A stretch of DNA of 64,000 bases, from NCBI RefSeq assembly GCF_000455605.1, contig NC_017025.1:2480001-2544000 (forward strand). The letters run 5' to 3'. This DNA comes from Flavobacterium indicum GPTSA100-9 = DSM 17447 (GTDB lineage: Bacteria; Bacteroidota; Bacteroidia; Flavobacteriales; Flavobacteriaceae). Position 1 is the first letter of the stretch; every line of letters begins with the position of its first letter. The notes beneath the pieces are model-generated. The model made no database searches and was not told the DNA's origin. It saw only the letters and a list, made by a program, of their open reading frames with translations. This document shows positions 52,709 to 61,472 of the stretch, piece after piece. A program made the translations under genes and the position numbers.

Positions 52709-53803
52709 ATGTCAACTCAAGCTCCAATTTTTGCTAAAATTGATAAATCACAGTTTTTCAGAACGTTAAATAAACGCGTAAACGAATATTTCAAAGAAAA
52801 CAACATTAAGAAAACAGGAAATTGGCAATTACATTTAAAAACAATTGTTATGTTTACTTTGTTTTTAGCTCCTTATTTTTTCCTATTAACCGTAGACATG
52901 CCCTTTTGGTTATACATTCTATTAAATGTAGTTATTGGAATTGGAATGGCCGGCGTTGGAATGAATGTAATGCACGATGGAAATCACGGTGCTTATTCCG
53001 ATAAATCATGGTTGAATAAAATCATGGGAAGTAGCATTTATATCTTAGCTGGAAATGTGTACAATTGGCAAGTTCAACACAATGTTTTACACCATACTTA
53101 TACTAATATTTTAGGACATGATGAAGATTTAGAAGCCGGAAGAATTTTGCGTTTTTCTCAAACCTCTAAATGGTACAAACACCATAAATTTCAACATTTA
53201 TACTCTATTTTCTTGTATGGATTATTAACGTTCAACTGGGCAATCACTACTGATTTCTTGCAGATGAAACGCTACTTAAAAAGAAAATTATCATATGGCG
53301 AATTTAAAAGTCCAACCTTCCAATGGACTACTTTAGCCATTACTAAAGCCTTATATTTTTCTATTTGGATTGTAATCCCTATTGTTTTAGGTATTACTTG
53401 GTGGAAAGTTTTATTAGGTTTTGTAGTGATGCATTACACAGCAGGATTAATATTAAGTGTGGTATTCCAATTAGCACACGTGGTTGAAAACACGGTGAAC
53501 CCCGAACCCAATGAAAACGGAGAAATGGAAAACACTTGGGCTGTTCATCAATTATTTACTACAGCTAATTTTGCTCCAAAAAACTGGTTAATTAATTGGT
53601 ACACTGGCGGATTAAACCACCAAATAGAACATCATATTTTCCCTAACATTAGCCATATTCATTATGGAAAAATTGGAGAAATTGTTAAACAAACTGCAAA
53701 AGAATGTAATTTACCTTATTACGAATTTAAAACAACAAGAGCCGCAATTGCTTCTCACTTTAAACACTTAAAAGAATTAGGTAAAAAACCACAATTAGCA
53801 TAA
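52709..53803 (+). CDS. Fatty acid desaturase (acyl-lipid/acyl-CoA, front-end-like)
   Basis: A 364-residue di-iron membrane desaturase with about four TM helices. The histidine boxes are MHDGNHGAYS (His89, His93), QHNVLHHTYTN (His124, His128, His129) and a third box LNHQIEHHIFPNISHIHY near residue 312, in which Gln replaces the first His, as in delta-5/delta-6 front-end desaturases. There is no fused cytochrome b5 domain, so electrons must come from a separate donor. Position of the introduced double bond is not predictable. The aminotransferase gene follows after 35 bp. Confidence 0.9.
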   Translation: MSTQAPIFAKIDKSQFFRTLNKRVNEYFKENNIKKTGNWQLHLKTIVMFTLFLAPYFFLLTVDMPFWLYILLNVVIGIGMAGVGMNVMHDGNHGAYSDKSWLNKIMGSSIYILAGNVYNWQVQHNVLHHTYTNILGHDEDLEAGRILRFSQTSKWYKHHKFQHLYSIFLYGLLTFNWAITTDFLQMKRYLKRKLSYGEFKSPTFQWTTLAITKALYFSIWIVIPIVLGITWWKVLLGFVVMHYTAGLILSVVFQLAHVVENTVNPEPNENGEMENTWAVHQLFTTANFAPKNWLINWYTGGLNHQIEHHIFPNISHIHYGKIGEIVKQTAKECNLPYYEFKTTRAAIASHFKHLKELGKKPQLA

Positions 53804-53838
53804 AATTTAAATAATATCCAACACAACCAAAAATTAAA

Positions 53839-55026
53839 ATGAACAACATTTTATCTGAAAGAATTAACAATTTAGCTGTTTCGCAAACATTAGCCATGGC
53901 AGCTTTAGCAAGAGAATTAAAAGCACAAGGTAAAGACATCATTAGTTTAAGTTTAGGAGAACCCGATTTCAACACTCCTGATTTTATTAAAGAGGCGGCC
54001 AAAAAAGCTATTGATGATAATTATTCTGCTTATCCACCAGTAGATGGATATGTTGATTTAAAAGAAGCGATTTCAACTAAATTCAAAAGAGATAATAATT
54101 TAGACTATAAACCTTCTCAAATTGTTGTTTCAACAGGAGCTAAGCAATCTTTATATAACATTGCACAAGTAATGTTAAATGAAGGAGATGAAGTCATTTT
54201 ACCTGCTCCTTATTGGGTTTCTTATTATGAAATTGTAAAGCTATCAGGCGGTGTTCCTGTTGAAGTTCCAACTTCTGTCGAAACGAATTTCAAAATTACA
54301 CCTGCTCAGTTAGAAGCGGCCATTACACCCACAACCAAAATGATGTGGTTCAGTTCACCTTGTAATCCATCGGGTTCTATTTACAGCAAAGAAGAATTAG
54401 AAGGGTTGGTTGAAGTATTAAAAAAACATCCAAATATTTATGTGGTTTCTGATGAAATCTACGAACACATTAATTATACAGGCAATTATTGTTCCATTGG
54501 TTCAATCCCAGGAATGGAAAACAATACAATAACGGTTAATGGTGTAGCAAAAGCATTTGCCATGACTGGTTGGAGAATTGGCTATATGGGCGCACCTGAA
54601 TTCATTGCTAAAGCGTGTACAAAAATGCAAGGACAAGTAACAAGTGCCGCAAGTTCAATTGCACAAAGAGCAACGAAAGCGGCTGTTGAAGCAGATCCTT
54701 CAGCAATTAAATACATGGTTGACGCGTTTAAAAACAGAAGACAATTGGTTTATAATTTACTTTCAGAAATTCCCGGATTTAAATTAACCATGCCAGAAGG
54801 TGCCTTTTATTTTTTCCCAGATGTTTCAGAATATTTTGGAAAAACATTACGCGGACAAGTAATTAAAGACGCTAATGATTTTGCTATGTATTTGTTAGCC
54901 GAAGCCAATGTAGCAACAGTTACAGGTGATGCCTTCGGAAATCCAAATTGCATCAGACTTTCTTACGCAACTAGCGAAGAACAATTAACAGAAGCCATCA
55001 AAAGAATCAAAGAAGCAGTAGCTTAA
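53839..55026 (+). CDS. PLP-dependent aminotransferase (aspartate aminotransferase, class I, subgroup 1b-like)
   Basis: A 395-residue fold-type-I aminotransferase. SLSLGEPDFNTPDFI at the N-terminus, FSSPCNPSGSIYSKEEL, VSDEIYEHINY (PLP-ring Asp and Tyr), and VNGVAKAFAMTGWRIGYMG with the Schiff-base Lys238 identify it. The C-terminal substrate-binding Arg is in NCIRLSYATS. The closest functional match is the thermophile/Bacillus-type aspartate or prephenate aminotransferase group. Exact specificity is not certain. Confidence 0.92.
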   Translation: MNNILSERINNLAVSQTLAMAALARELKAQGKDIISLSLGEPDFNTPDFIKEAAKKAIDDNYSAYPPVDGYVDLKEAISTKFKRDNNLDYKPSQIVVSTGAKQSLYNIAQVMLNEGDEVILPAPYWVSYYEIVKLSGGVPVEVPTSVETNFKITPAQLEAAITPTTKMMWFSSPCNPSGSIYSKEELEGLVEVLKKHPNIYVVSDEIYEHINYTGNYCSIGSIPGMENNTITVNGVAKAFAMTGWRIGYMGAPEFIAKACTKMQGQVTSAASSIAQRATKAAVEADPSAIKYMVDAFKNRRQLVYNLLSEIPGFKLTMPEGAFYFFPDVSEYFGKTLRGQVIKDANDFAMYLLAEANVATVTGDAFGNPNCIRLSYATSEEQLTEAIKRIKEAVA

Positions 55027-55033
55027 TCACATA

Positions 55034-55062
55034 TGCCCTAAGGAAACTTGGGGCTTTTTTAT
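55034..55062 (+). terminator. Terminator of the aminotransferase gene with GAAA tetraloop
   Basis: GCCCTAAG-GAAA-CTTGGGGC with one G-T pair and a six-T tail. Confidence 0.85.
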
Positions 55063-55070
55063 TTTTTATA

Positions 55071-55130
55071 GCGTGCCCTTTCAGGTCGGGCTGTCCGCAG
55101 TACATGGTACTTTGCTTCCATCCCTCACGC
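55071..55130. other. GC-richer structured intergenic element
   Basis: A 60-bp segment between the aminotransferase terminator and purT, opening GCGTGCCC and closing CCCTCACGC, with internal palindrome AGTAC-ATG-GTACT. It contains TCGGGCTGTCCGC. Its base composition is unlike the AT-rich flanks. It resembles a dispersed non-coding repeat that I recall from other Flavobacteriaceae. No second copy is seen in this window. Confidence 0.5.
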
Positions 55131-55225
55131 AAACCACATTTCAATATTCAACATTCGTTTTCAGCAGTACAAATTAAAAAGAATCACTTATGAAAAACGA
55201 ATTTTAAAGCACAAACACAACAAAA

Positions 55226-56395
55226 ATGAATAAAAAAATAGTATTACTAGGCTCAGGAGAATTAGGAAAAGAATTCGTTATTGCAGCACAACGTATAGGA
55301 CAAACCGTAATCGCAGTGGACAGTTATGCTCAGGCACCTGCGATGCAAATAGCCGATGCATTTGAAGTAATTAACATGTTAGATGGTGAAGAATTGGATC
55401 GAGTTATTGCTAAACATCAACCCGATTTCATTGTTCCCGAAATTGAAGCCATTCGCACCGAACGCTTTTATGACTATGAAAAACAAGGCATCACCGTAGT
55501 TCCTTCCGCTAAAGCGGCGAACTTCACCATGAACCGAAAAGCCATCCGAGATTTAGCGGCAAAAGAATTAGGTCTTCGCACCGCAAATTATCGCTATGCC
55601 ACTACGAAAGAAGAATTAGAACAAGCGGTTACAGAAGTAGGCATTCCGTGTGTAGTCAAACCATTGATGAGTTCATCAGGCAAAGGGCAGTCTACCATTA
55701 AAAACGAAAGTGATATTGAAAAAGCTTGGAATTATGCCGTAGAAGGATCTCGAGGAGATATTATAGAAGTAATTGTAGAAGCTTTTGTAAAATTTAATTC
55801 GGAAATCACATTATTAACCGTAACACAAAACAATAATTTACCAACGCTTTTTTGCGCTCCAATTGGACACAGACAAGAACGTGGTGATTATCAAGAAAGT
55901 TGGCAACCGGCAAGAGTAACTGAAAAAGATATTTTAGAAGCTCAAAACATGGCCAAAAAAGTGACCGAAGCTTTAGGTGGAGCTGGAATTTTTGGCGTAG
56001 AATTTTTCTTAACAGATGAAGGCGTTTATTTCTCTGAATTATCTCCAAGACCACACGACACAGGAATGGTCACTTTAGCAGGAACTCAAAATTTCAACGA
56101 ATTTGAATTGCATTTACGCGCCATTTTAAGTCTACCAATTGCAGAAATCACATTGGAAAAACCAGGTGCAAGTGCTGTTATTTTAGCTAGTGAAAATTCT
56201 GAAAATCCAACATTTACAGGTGTTGAAGCAATTGCAGCTCAACCAAAATCGGACTTTAGATTATTTGGAAAACCTACATCAAGACCTTACAGAAGAATGG
56301 GAGTAGCTTTAACTTACGATACTTTTGAAACACCAATTGAAGAAATTGTGGAACGAGCGAAAAAAATTGCTACCTTAGTAAAAGTAAATGCTTAA
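55226..56395 (+). CDS. purT: Formate-dependent phosphoribosylglycinamide formyltransferase
   Basis: ATP-grasp enzyme that formylates GAR with formate and ATP, an alternative to the folate-dependent PurN step in purine synthesis. The 389-residue product begins with a pre-ATP-grasp domain ([20 protein letters not shown]). ATP-grasp motifs include [21 protein letters not shown]-type [20 protein letters not shown] and [15 protein letters not shown], the last of which is diagnostic of PurT/PurK. A 47-residue lipoprotein gene starts 5 bp after the stop. Confidence 0.95.
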   Translation: MNKKIVLLGSGELGKEFVIAAQRIGQTVIAVDSYAQAPAMQIADAFEVINMLDGEELDRVIAKHQPDFIVPEIEAIRTERFYDYEKQGITVVPSAKAANFTMNRKAIRDLAAKELGLRTANYRYATTKEELEQAVTEVGIPCVVKPLMSSSGKGQSTIKNESDIEKAWNYAVEGSRGDIIEVIVEAFVKFNSEITLLTVTQNNNLPTLFCAPIGHRQERGDYQESWQPARVTEKDILEAQNMAKKVTEALGGAGIFGVEFFLTDEGVYFSELSPRPHDTGMVTLAGTQNFNEFELHLRAILSLPIAEITLEKPGASAVILASENSENPTFTGVEAIAAQPKSDFRLFGKPTSRPYRRMGVALTYDTFETPIEEIVERAKKIATLVKVNA

Positions 56396-56399
56396 TTAT

Positions 56400-56543
56400 A
56401 TGAAAAAAATTATTGCCTTAGCATTAATCGCGTTAGTTTTTGCTTCGTGTGGACCAAGAAGATTAGGGTGTGGACCTTATCGTCGTTGTGAAATAAAAGA
56501 AATCAAAAAAAGTGAATCCACGTTAGAAAAATACAATTGTTAA
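56400..56543 (+). CDS. Small lipoprotein (47 aa)
   Basis: ATG 56400 to TAA 56543 gives a 47-residue product with a clean lipoprotein signal: MKKIIALALIALVFASCGPR, with the lipidated Cys17 after VFAS. The mature part is only 31 residues, Cys- and Arg-rich (CGPRRLGCGPYRRC), with a charged end. It lies 4 bp after purT and 2 bp before the Crp-type gene, so it is likely co-transcribed with them. Function unknown. The four Cys residues other than the lipidated one are too few and too scattered to assign a metal site. Confidence 0.7.
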   Translation: MKKIIALALIALVFASCGPRRLGCGPYRRCEIKEIKKSESTLEKYNC

Positions 56544-56545
56544 TA

Positions 56546-57121
56546 ATGTCTTTACTTCTTGACAATATTAATAAAATTATAACACTAACACCTGAGGAAG
56601 AACAATTGATTCTTTCTCAGGTTGAAGTGAAACCATACAAATCAAAATCACTTTTATTAAAAGCAAATGAAATTTCGCGTAACACCTATTTTATTCAAAG
56701 TGGAGTGGTACGAAGTTTTAACATCAATGATCATATTATTGAACATGTATTACATTTTGCTTGCGAAGGATGGTGGATTGGGGATATGTACAGTTACATC
56801 ACTGAAAAACCAGGTAACTTATTTATTGAAGTCATTGAAGATGCTGAAATTGTAATTATATCTAAAGAAAAACATCAAATACTTTATAGGGAAATACCAA
56901 AACTAGAACGTTACTTCCGAATTTTAGCAGAAAATTCATTAGTAGCACATCAAGAACGTTTGATAGACAATTTGAGCTTAACTGCCGAGGAACGATTTGA
57001 AAAATTCTGTTCTAAATACCCTACCCTTATTCAACGAGTACCACAAAAACAAATCGCCTCTTACATTGGTGTAACGCCTGAATTTTTTAGTAAGATGAAA
57101 GCGCGATTACTGAAAAAATAA
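56546..57121 (+). CDS. Crp/Fnr family transcriptional regulator
   Basis: A 191-residue regulator with an N-terminal cyclic-nucleotide-binding-like beta roll (~20-120; RNTYFIQSGVVRSFNINDHI and GWWIGDMYSYITEKPGN) and a short C-terminal helix-turn-helix (QKQIASYIGVTPEFFSKMKARL). The conserved Arg/Ser pair that binds cAMP in E. coli CRP is not apparent, so the effector is unknown. The start is ATG 56546, three codons inside the longest frame, next to the lipoprotein stop. Confidence 0.9.
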   Translation: MSLLLDNINKIITLTPEEEQLILSQVEVKPYKSKSLLLKANEISRNTYFIQSGVVRSFNINDHIIEHVLHFACEGWWIGDMYSYITEKPGNLFIEVIEDAEIVIISKEKHQILYREIPKLERYFRILAENSLVAHQERLIDNLSLTAEERFEKFCSKYPTLIQRVPQKQIASYIGVTPEFFSKMKARLLKK

Positions 57122-57210
57122 AAACGAGCCATTGCTGACTCGTTTAATTGATATTTTACAAATATTAAGAATCGTTGAGAAAGATATAATCTTAATAAAG
57201 TATTTATGTT

Positions 57211-58890
57211 TTACAATTTCATAATGGTAATATTCGATCCGGCTACCGTTGAAGTGGGTTGAGATGCTGTTGAACTATTAGCACTTACCGCCACAATTCT
57301 GAATGTATCACCAGCAGATAATTGAATAACTTTATTCAAAGAACCTTGTCCTCTAATACCTGTAGGCAGTACATTATGCAAAGTTGGATAATCACCATAA
57401 AAAACATCTCCACCATTAGACCCATAAGTAGCATTATTTTTAATTAAGGTAAGGTAAGGTGGAACTGTGCTACTTGCAGGAGTTGCGTCATTACACAATA
57501 GTTTTACTTGAATTAGATAAGTCCCTGCTCCTGTTGTGCCAACTGTAAAAACTCCAGTGGTATTGTTGTAAGTCCCTAAAGTTGGTGAATTGATCACATT
57601 ATTGAACACAATAGTTGTAGGACTTGTAGAAGTTGCTACAGGTAAAGTTTCTGATGAACCACCTACTTTATTAGCAAATAGTTGAACTGAAGCTCCACTT
57701 CCACCAGCACTTGGTGTTACCCATTGCGTTGCTCCGGCACCATCTGTAGTCAACACTTGATTTGCAGTACCTCTTGTCGTTGGCAACGTAAAATTATCAG
57801 AAGTTGATTGGGCATTTACTTTTAGTTGTCCTGTTACTTCAGTTAATGTATTAACGTTGCTTCCAATACGTGTCATGTTATCTTGTGTAATAGAAGCATC
57901 ACTAATATTATTCCCAATTACAGTTACGTTATTTCTATTCGTTAGCAAGTTTACATTTGTACCGATAGCGATAACATTATTATGATTATTTCCGTTGTTT
58001 ACCGAATTATATCCAATAACTACATTATTGGCTCCAATTGTATTTGAAAACAAAGTATTACGACCTAAAGTAGTATTATTAGCACCAGATGTATTAGACC
58101 TTAAAGATTGAGATCCTACAGCTACGTTATAAATTCCTGATAAATTATTTTCTAATACATCAGCTCCTACTGCCACATTATGAATTCCTGTTGTATTGTA
58201 TCTTAAAGTTCCTATTCCAAGTGCTGTATTAGCATGTCCTGTTGTATTTGCACTCAAAGTATTGTAACCTACACCCGTATTCCAGTTACCATTAAGACCT
58301 CCAGAAGGCACTGTAATTGCACCACTATTATACCCAAAAAACGTATTTAATCCTAAACTGCTATTAGATATAAAACCTGAACGGACATTGTTTACTTTAA
58401 ACTCTAATGACTTATTATCTACATTACCAATAAAATTAGTTCCTTCAACCGTTCCTATATTTCCATTTTTATTCCAACCATCTCCTGAAGTTTTAGCATA
58501 TAAAGCATAAGGTGCACTCAATAATTGAGAAGTACCTGTAATCGTATAGGAAGAACCGCCTGTTGGATCGGTTTCTGTTTTGATGAAATAGGGACCGTTT
58601 GCCCAGTTGATAGTAGCCATGTTTCCTGAAACTACTGCACCACCACCTATTTCTAAGCTCACTAAACCGTTTGCATTAGAGGTTGGGGTTTGTGTTTCTA
58701 CATAAACGGCTGTTCCTGTAGCCGAACCTTGTAAAATACTAATTTGCATGCCTACCGGTTGGTTGATCACTAAGTTATTGGTAGTGTTGCGCACTACGGC
58801 TTGGTAGCTCATTTTTTCTGGAGCTTGCGCGAAAGCTAAACTTCCGATAAATAAAGAAGTAGCTACAATAAGTTTTTTTATATTTTTCAT
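57211..58890 (-). CDS. Exported adhesin-like protein: YadA-head-like repeats and C1q-like tail
   Basis: A 559-residue exported protein, signal IKKLIVATSLFIGSLAFAQ. Residues ~25-138 form a domain ([19 protein letters not shown]) shared at DNA level with the next gene upstream. About five 17-residue repeats follow (~205-300), of the form xxxGxxxLxxNTxGxxN: TALGIGTLRYNTTGIHN, VAVGADVLENNLSGIYN, VAVGSQSLRSNTSGANN. These resemble the YadA/Hep_Hag head repeats of trimeric adhesins. The last ~150 residues are a C1q/TNF-like beta domain. There is no T9SS sorting domain or membrane anchor. It is last in a three-gene unit. Confidence 0.78.
   Translation of the reverse strand: MKNIKKLIVATSLFIGSLAFAQAPEKMSYQAVVRNTTNNLVINQPVGMQISILQGSATGTAVYVETQTPTSNANGLVSLEIGGGAVVSGNMATINWANGPYFIKTETDPTGGSSYTITGTSQLLSAPYALYAKTSGDGWNKNGNIGTVEGTNFIGNVDNKSLEFKVNNVRSGFISNSSLGLNTFFGYNSGAITVPSGGLNGNWNTGVGYNTLSANTTGHANTALGIGTLRYNTTGIHNVAVGADVLENNLSGIYNVAVGSQSLRSNTSGANNTTLGRNTLFSNTIGANNVVIGYNSVNNGNNHNNVIAIGTNVNLLTNRNNVTVIGNNISDASITQDNMTRIGSNVNTLTEVTGQLKVNAQSTSDNFTLPTTRGTANQVLTTDGAGATQWVTPSAGGSGASVQLFANKVGGSSETLPVATSTSPTTIVFNNVINSPTLGTYNNTTGVFTVGTTGAGTYLIQVKLLCNDATPASSTVPPYLTLIKNNATYGSNGGDVFYGDYPTLHNVLPTGIRGQGSLNKVIQLSAGDTFRIVAVSANSSTASQPTSTVAGSNITIMKL
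58493..58817 (-). repeat. Direct repeat, copy A (shared domain of adhesin-like gene)
   Basis: About 325 bp coding for the shared [15 protein letters not shown] domain, matching 59635-59959 at a constant offset of 1142 bp without indels and with about 17 differences by eye. Confidence 0.85.
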
Positions 58891-58901
58891 GATTGTCATA
58901 A

Positions 58902-60254
58902 TTATTTAATTCTTACAATGTTCAAAAACGTACTTCCATCTGACGAGGTGTTAGCGGCTGTAGCATTTGATGACGAAAAAGCTCTAAAGCGTAGAGTATC
59001 TCCAGCATTTAGATAAATAAAAGTATCCAAATGACTCGCTTGTCTTAGTACATTTTCTGAAGTATTTCCAGATGTAAAGATTGAAGAAAGATACAAAGCA
59101 CCTGTTTTACCAGCACCAACAGAATTATTTTTATCCATGTAGTAAAGTACTCCTACAGAAAAAAGAGTACCTGTTGCAGAAACTCCTCTTACTTGTGAGT
59201 TTATTTGATACCAGCCTGCCCCTGAGCTACCAACTGTAAAAATAGAGCCATTCCAAGTGTTACCACCTGTAAGACTTGCGTTTGGGTTATTAGAACCAGA
59301 AAAACTAAGTACGGTGGTACTAGTGCCTCCAGTTAAATCAGGAATATTTTGAATAGTGGTATTAGTAACGCTTACTTCTACATTTGGATACGCACTTGCC
59401 GCAGCACTTGGAGTTACCCATTGTGTATTGTAATCTGTTCCATCCACTTTTGCAAGAACTTGTCCTGTTGTTCCACCTGTAGGTACACCTTGTCCGTTAG
59501 CTCCCGGAACACCTGCTGGCCCTTGTGGTCCTGTTTCACCTTGTAATCCTTGTGGTCCAGACGCACCAGTTAATCCGATTGGTCCTTGTGGTCCTGCAGG
59601 TCCTTGCGGGCCAGGAGTTGAACTCCCTGATGTTTTGGCATATAAAGCATAAGGTGCACTCAATAATTGAGAAGTACCTGTAATGGTATAGGAAGAACCG
59701 CCTGTTGGATCGGTTTCTGTTTTGATGAAATAGGGACCGTTTGCCCAGTTGATAGTAGCCATGTTTCCTGAAACTATTGTACCACCACCAATTTCTAGCG
59801 TCACTAATCCGTTCGCATTAGAGATTGGAGTTTGTGTTTCTACATAAACGGCTGTTCCTGTAGCCGAACCTTGTAAAATACTAATTTGCATGCCTACCGG
59901 TTGGTTGGTTACTAAATTATTAGTAGTGTTACGCACTACGGCTTGGTAGCTCATTTTTTCAGGTACTTGAATTGTGGTTGTAACAGTTAATACAATTGTA
60001 CTGTTATTAGTTACAATACCAACATCAGCAAGTGTTTGACCGTCTTGAATTGTTGTACCATTCCAAGATATGACTTGGTTTATAACTGGAATTGAAATTT
60101 GATCAAATATTTTGTTCTTAACATTTTCTCCACTATCGGATGGCTCTACATCTAATGAAATAGTTCCATTATTAGGTGTTTGCACGAATAAATTCATTCC
60201 GTACGTTTGTAATGTTAAGAAAGAAAATATAATTAGTGTGTAAATTTTTTTCAT
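58902..60254 (-). CDS. Exported protein: ubiquitin-like domain, shared domain, collagen-like repeat, C1q-like domain
   Basis: A 450-residue exported protein. The signal peptide [19 protein letters not shown] should be cut before Met20, which aligns with Met1 of ubiquitin. Residues 20-92 follow ubiquitin without a gap to ubiquitin position 64: [33 protein letters not shown] count 32 of 72 identical by hand. Residues 98-210 are the domain shared with the downstream protein. Residues 215-256 are 14 unbroken Gly-X-Y triplets ([16 protein letters not shown]). About 290-450 is a C1q/TNF-like beta domain ending TFLNIVRIK. It lies 2 bp after the small T9SS gene and 11 bp before the adhesin-like gene. 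Confidence 0.82.
   Translation of the reverse strand: MKKIYTLIIFSFLTLQTYGMNLFVQTPNNGTISLDVEPSDSGENVKNKIFDQISIPVINQVISWNGTTIQDGQTLADVGIVTNNSTIVLTVTTTIQVPEKMSYQAVVRNTTNNLVTNQPVGMQISILQGSATGTAVYVETQTPISNANGLVTLEIGGGTIVSGNMATINWANGPYFIKTETDPTGGSSYTITGTSQLLSAPYALYAKTSGSSTPGPQGPAGPQGPIGLTGASGPQGLQGETGPQGPAGVPGANGQGVPTGGTTGQVLAKVDGTDYNTQWVTPSAAASAYPNVEVSVTNTTIQNIPDLTGGTSTTVLSFSGSNNPNASLTGGNTWNGSIFTVGSSGAGWYQINSQVRGVSATGTLFSVGVLYYMDKNNSVGAGKTGALYLSSIFTSGNTSENVLRQASHLDTFIYLNAGDTLRFRAFSSSNATAANTSSDGSTFLNIVRIK
59635..59959 (-). repeat. Direct repeat, copy B (shared domain of ubiquitin/collagen-like gene)
   Basis: Partner of 58493-58817. Near-identity at DNA level, including synonymous sites, points to recent duplication or gene conversion. 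Confidence 0.85.
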
Positions 60255-60256
60255 GA

Positions 60257-60739
60257 TTAATTCTCTTTTTTAATGATTTTAAATGTTTTTACCTCTTTGT
60301 TGTGGCTAACAACTTTTAATAAAAAAATTGCTGCTGGTAAGCGTTCCATTTGAATAGAAGATGTTTCGGTAGTAATTTGTTCATTTAAAATCATTCTTCC
60401 GTTTAAGTCAAATAATTGATACGAAAGATTAGAGAAATCTGTATTTCGTACTTCAAGTTGTAACCAGTTGGTTGTTGGATTTGGATACACCGCTAACTGC
60501 AAGTTAATGTTGAAATTCTCTGCACCTAACACCGTTTGAATTTCAAAAGGTTGTTGCACACCTTGAGCCACTGAACCGGTTGTTCCGGTGTTGGTTGTAT
60601 ACACCACTTGCCCTACTGTATAACTCACGTTTCCGTTTGTTCCAGAAGCGTTACCTCCTGCAGTAGCTACTGCTTCTTGTGCTTGTGTTTGAAAAGCACC
60701 TAGTAAAAGTGTGGCAATGAGTAATTTTTTAATTTTCAT
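60257..60739 (-). CDS. Small secreted protein with T9SS type A sorting domain
   Basis: A 160-residue exported protein, signal MKIKKLLIATLLLGAFQTQAQ. A ~60-residue Gly/Thr/Val-rich part (GGNASGTNGNVSYTVGQVVY, then GVQQPFEIQ) is followed by a type-A T9SS sorting domain of ~80 residues: LAVYPNPTTNWLQLEV, SYQLFDLNGRMILNEQI, and the end VVSHNKEVKTFKIIKKEN. A cargo this short is mostly sorting domain. It heads the operon with the ubiquitin/collagen-like and adhesin-like genes. ATG 60739 is preferred to the ATG at 60748 because the distance to the upstream motif then matches that of the neighbouring gene. Confidence 0.85.
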   Translation of the reverse strand: MKIKKLLIATLLLGAFQTQAQEAVATAGGNASGTNGNVSYTVGQVVYTTNTGTTGSVAQGVQQPFEIQTVLGAENFNINLQLAVYPNPTTNWLQLEVRNTDFSNLSYQLFDLNGRMILNEQITTETSSIQMERLPAAIFLLKVVSHNKEVKTFKIIKKEN

Positions 60740-60810
60740 TGGGTTCATATTTAGTTAATAAAAAAAGATAATACCGTGTAGATTATACTAGTATATAAAA
60801 TAAATAATAG

Positions 60811-60844
60811 AATTTCTAAACGGTATTTTTCTATGTTTTTCAAA
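60811..60844 (-). promoter_or_regulatory. Conserved upstream motif, copy 1
   Basis: On the minus strand TTTGAAAAACATAGAAAAA, then TACCGTTTAGAAATT, 71 nt upstream of the ATG at 60739. It matches 61473-61505 with one substitution (C for T). Confidence 0.65.
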
Positions 60845-60847
60845 GTA

Positions 60848-61399
60848 TTATTTTTTTAGAATTGTATAAGTTAAACCATTTGAAAGCTTTAAATAATAAT
60901 TTCCATTTGTTAAGTTTTCAAGATTAATAGTATTGTTAGAAGCTAATATCCCGTTTAATAAGGTTCTTCCCATTACATCATATATGGTGTAACTTTCAGT
61001 ATTTGTTAGACCTATAATATTAATTAAATTTGTGGTAGGATTAGGATAAATCTTCACTTGATCTATGCTAAAGTCTTTTATACTAAGATTTCCTGTTACT
61101 TGTGGTAGTGGCATAGATCCGTCTTCGTCTAATAACCAGTTAGTAACCAAATCTGGTGTAGCAACATTATTTGTTGAATAATAATAAGATGAATTCGGAG
61201 ATTTAATGATCCAAAAAAGACCTGTAGACCAAAACATAGTATTACTGTTAGGTCCCAGGTAATTCGGCTTTCCATTTAGCATTCCATTTTGAATGTATGT
61301 ACCATTTACGCTAGAAGTGCCTGCTCCAGAAATGACTAGGTTTTGAGAATAAGTTAAAAAAGTTAATGTAAAGCTTAAAATTGTAAAGATTTTTTTCAT
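60848..61399 (-). CDS. Secreted protein with T9SS type A sorting domain (183 aa)
   Basis: A 183-residue exported protein, signal MKKIFTILSFTLTFLTYSQ. Residues ~20-100 are a small Trp/Tyr/Asn-rich domain with VSGAGTSSVNGTYIQNG-like LVISGAGTSSVNGTYIQN, FWIIKSPNSSYYYSTNN and TNWLLDEDGSMPLP, reminiscent of short repeats in Bacteroidota surface proteins. The last ~75 residues are a T9SS sorting domain (VKIYPNPTTNLINIIGLTN, YTIYDVMGRTLLNG). It carries the same upstream motif as the following unit. Confidence 0.85.
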   Translation of the reverse strand: MKKIFTILSFTLTFLTYSQNLVISGAGTSSVNGTYIQNGMLNGKPNYLGPNSNTMFWSTGLFWIIKSPNSSYYYSTNNVATPDLVTNWLLDEDGSMPLPQVTGNLSIKDFSIDQVKIYPNPTTNLINIIGLTNTESYTIYDVMGRTLLNGILASNNTINLENLTNGNYYLKLSNGLTYTILKK

Positions 61400-61472
61400 T
61401 TTTGTGATATTTAAGTTAATTAAAAATTGAAAGTATTACACAGAATATGTCACTGTATAAAAAAGTTAAAAG

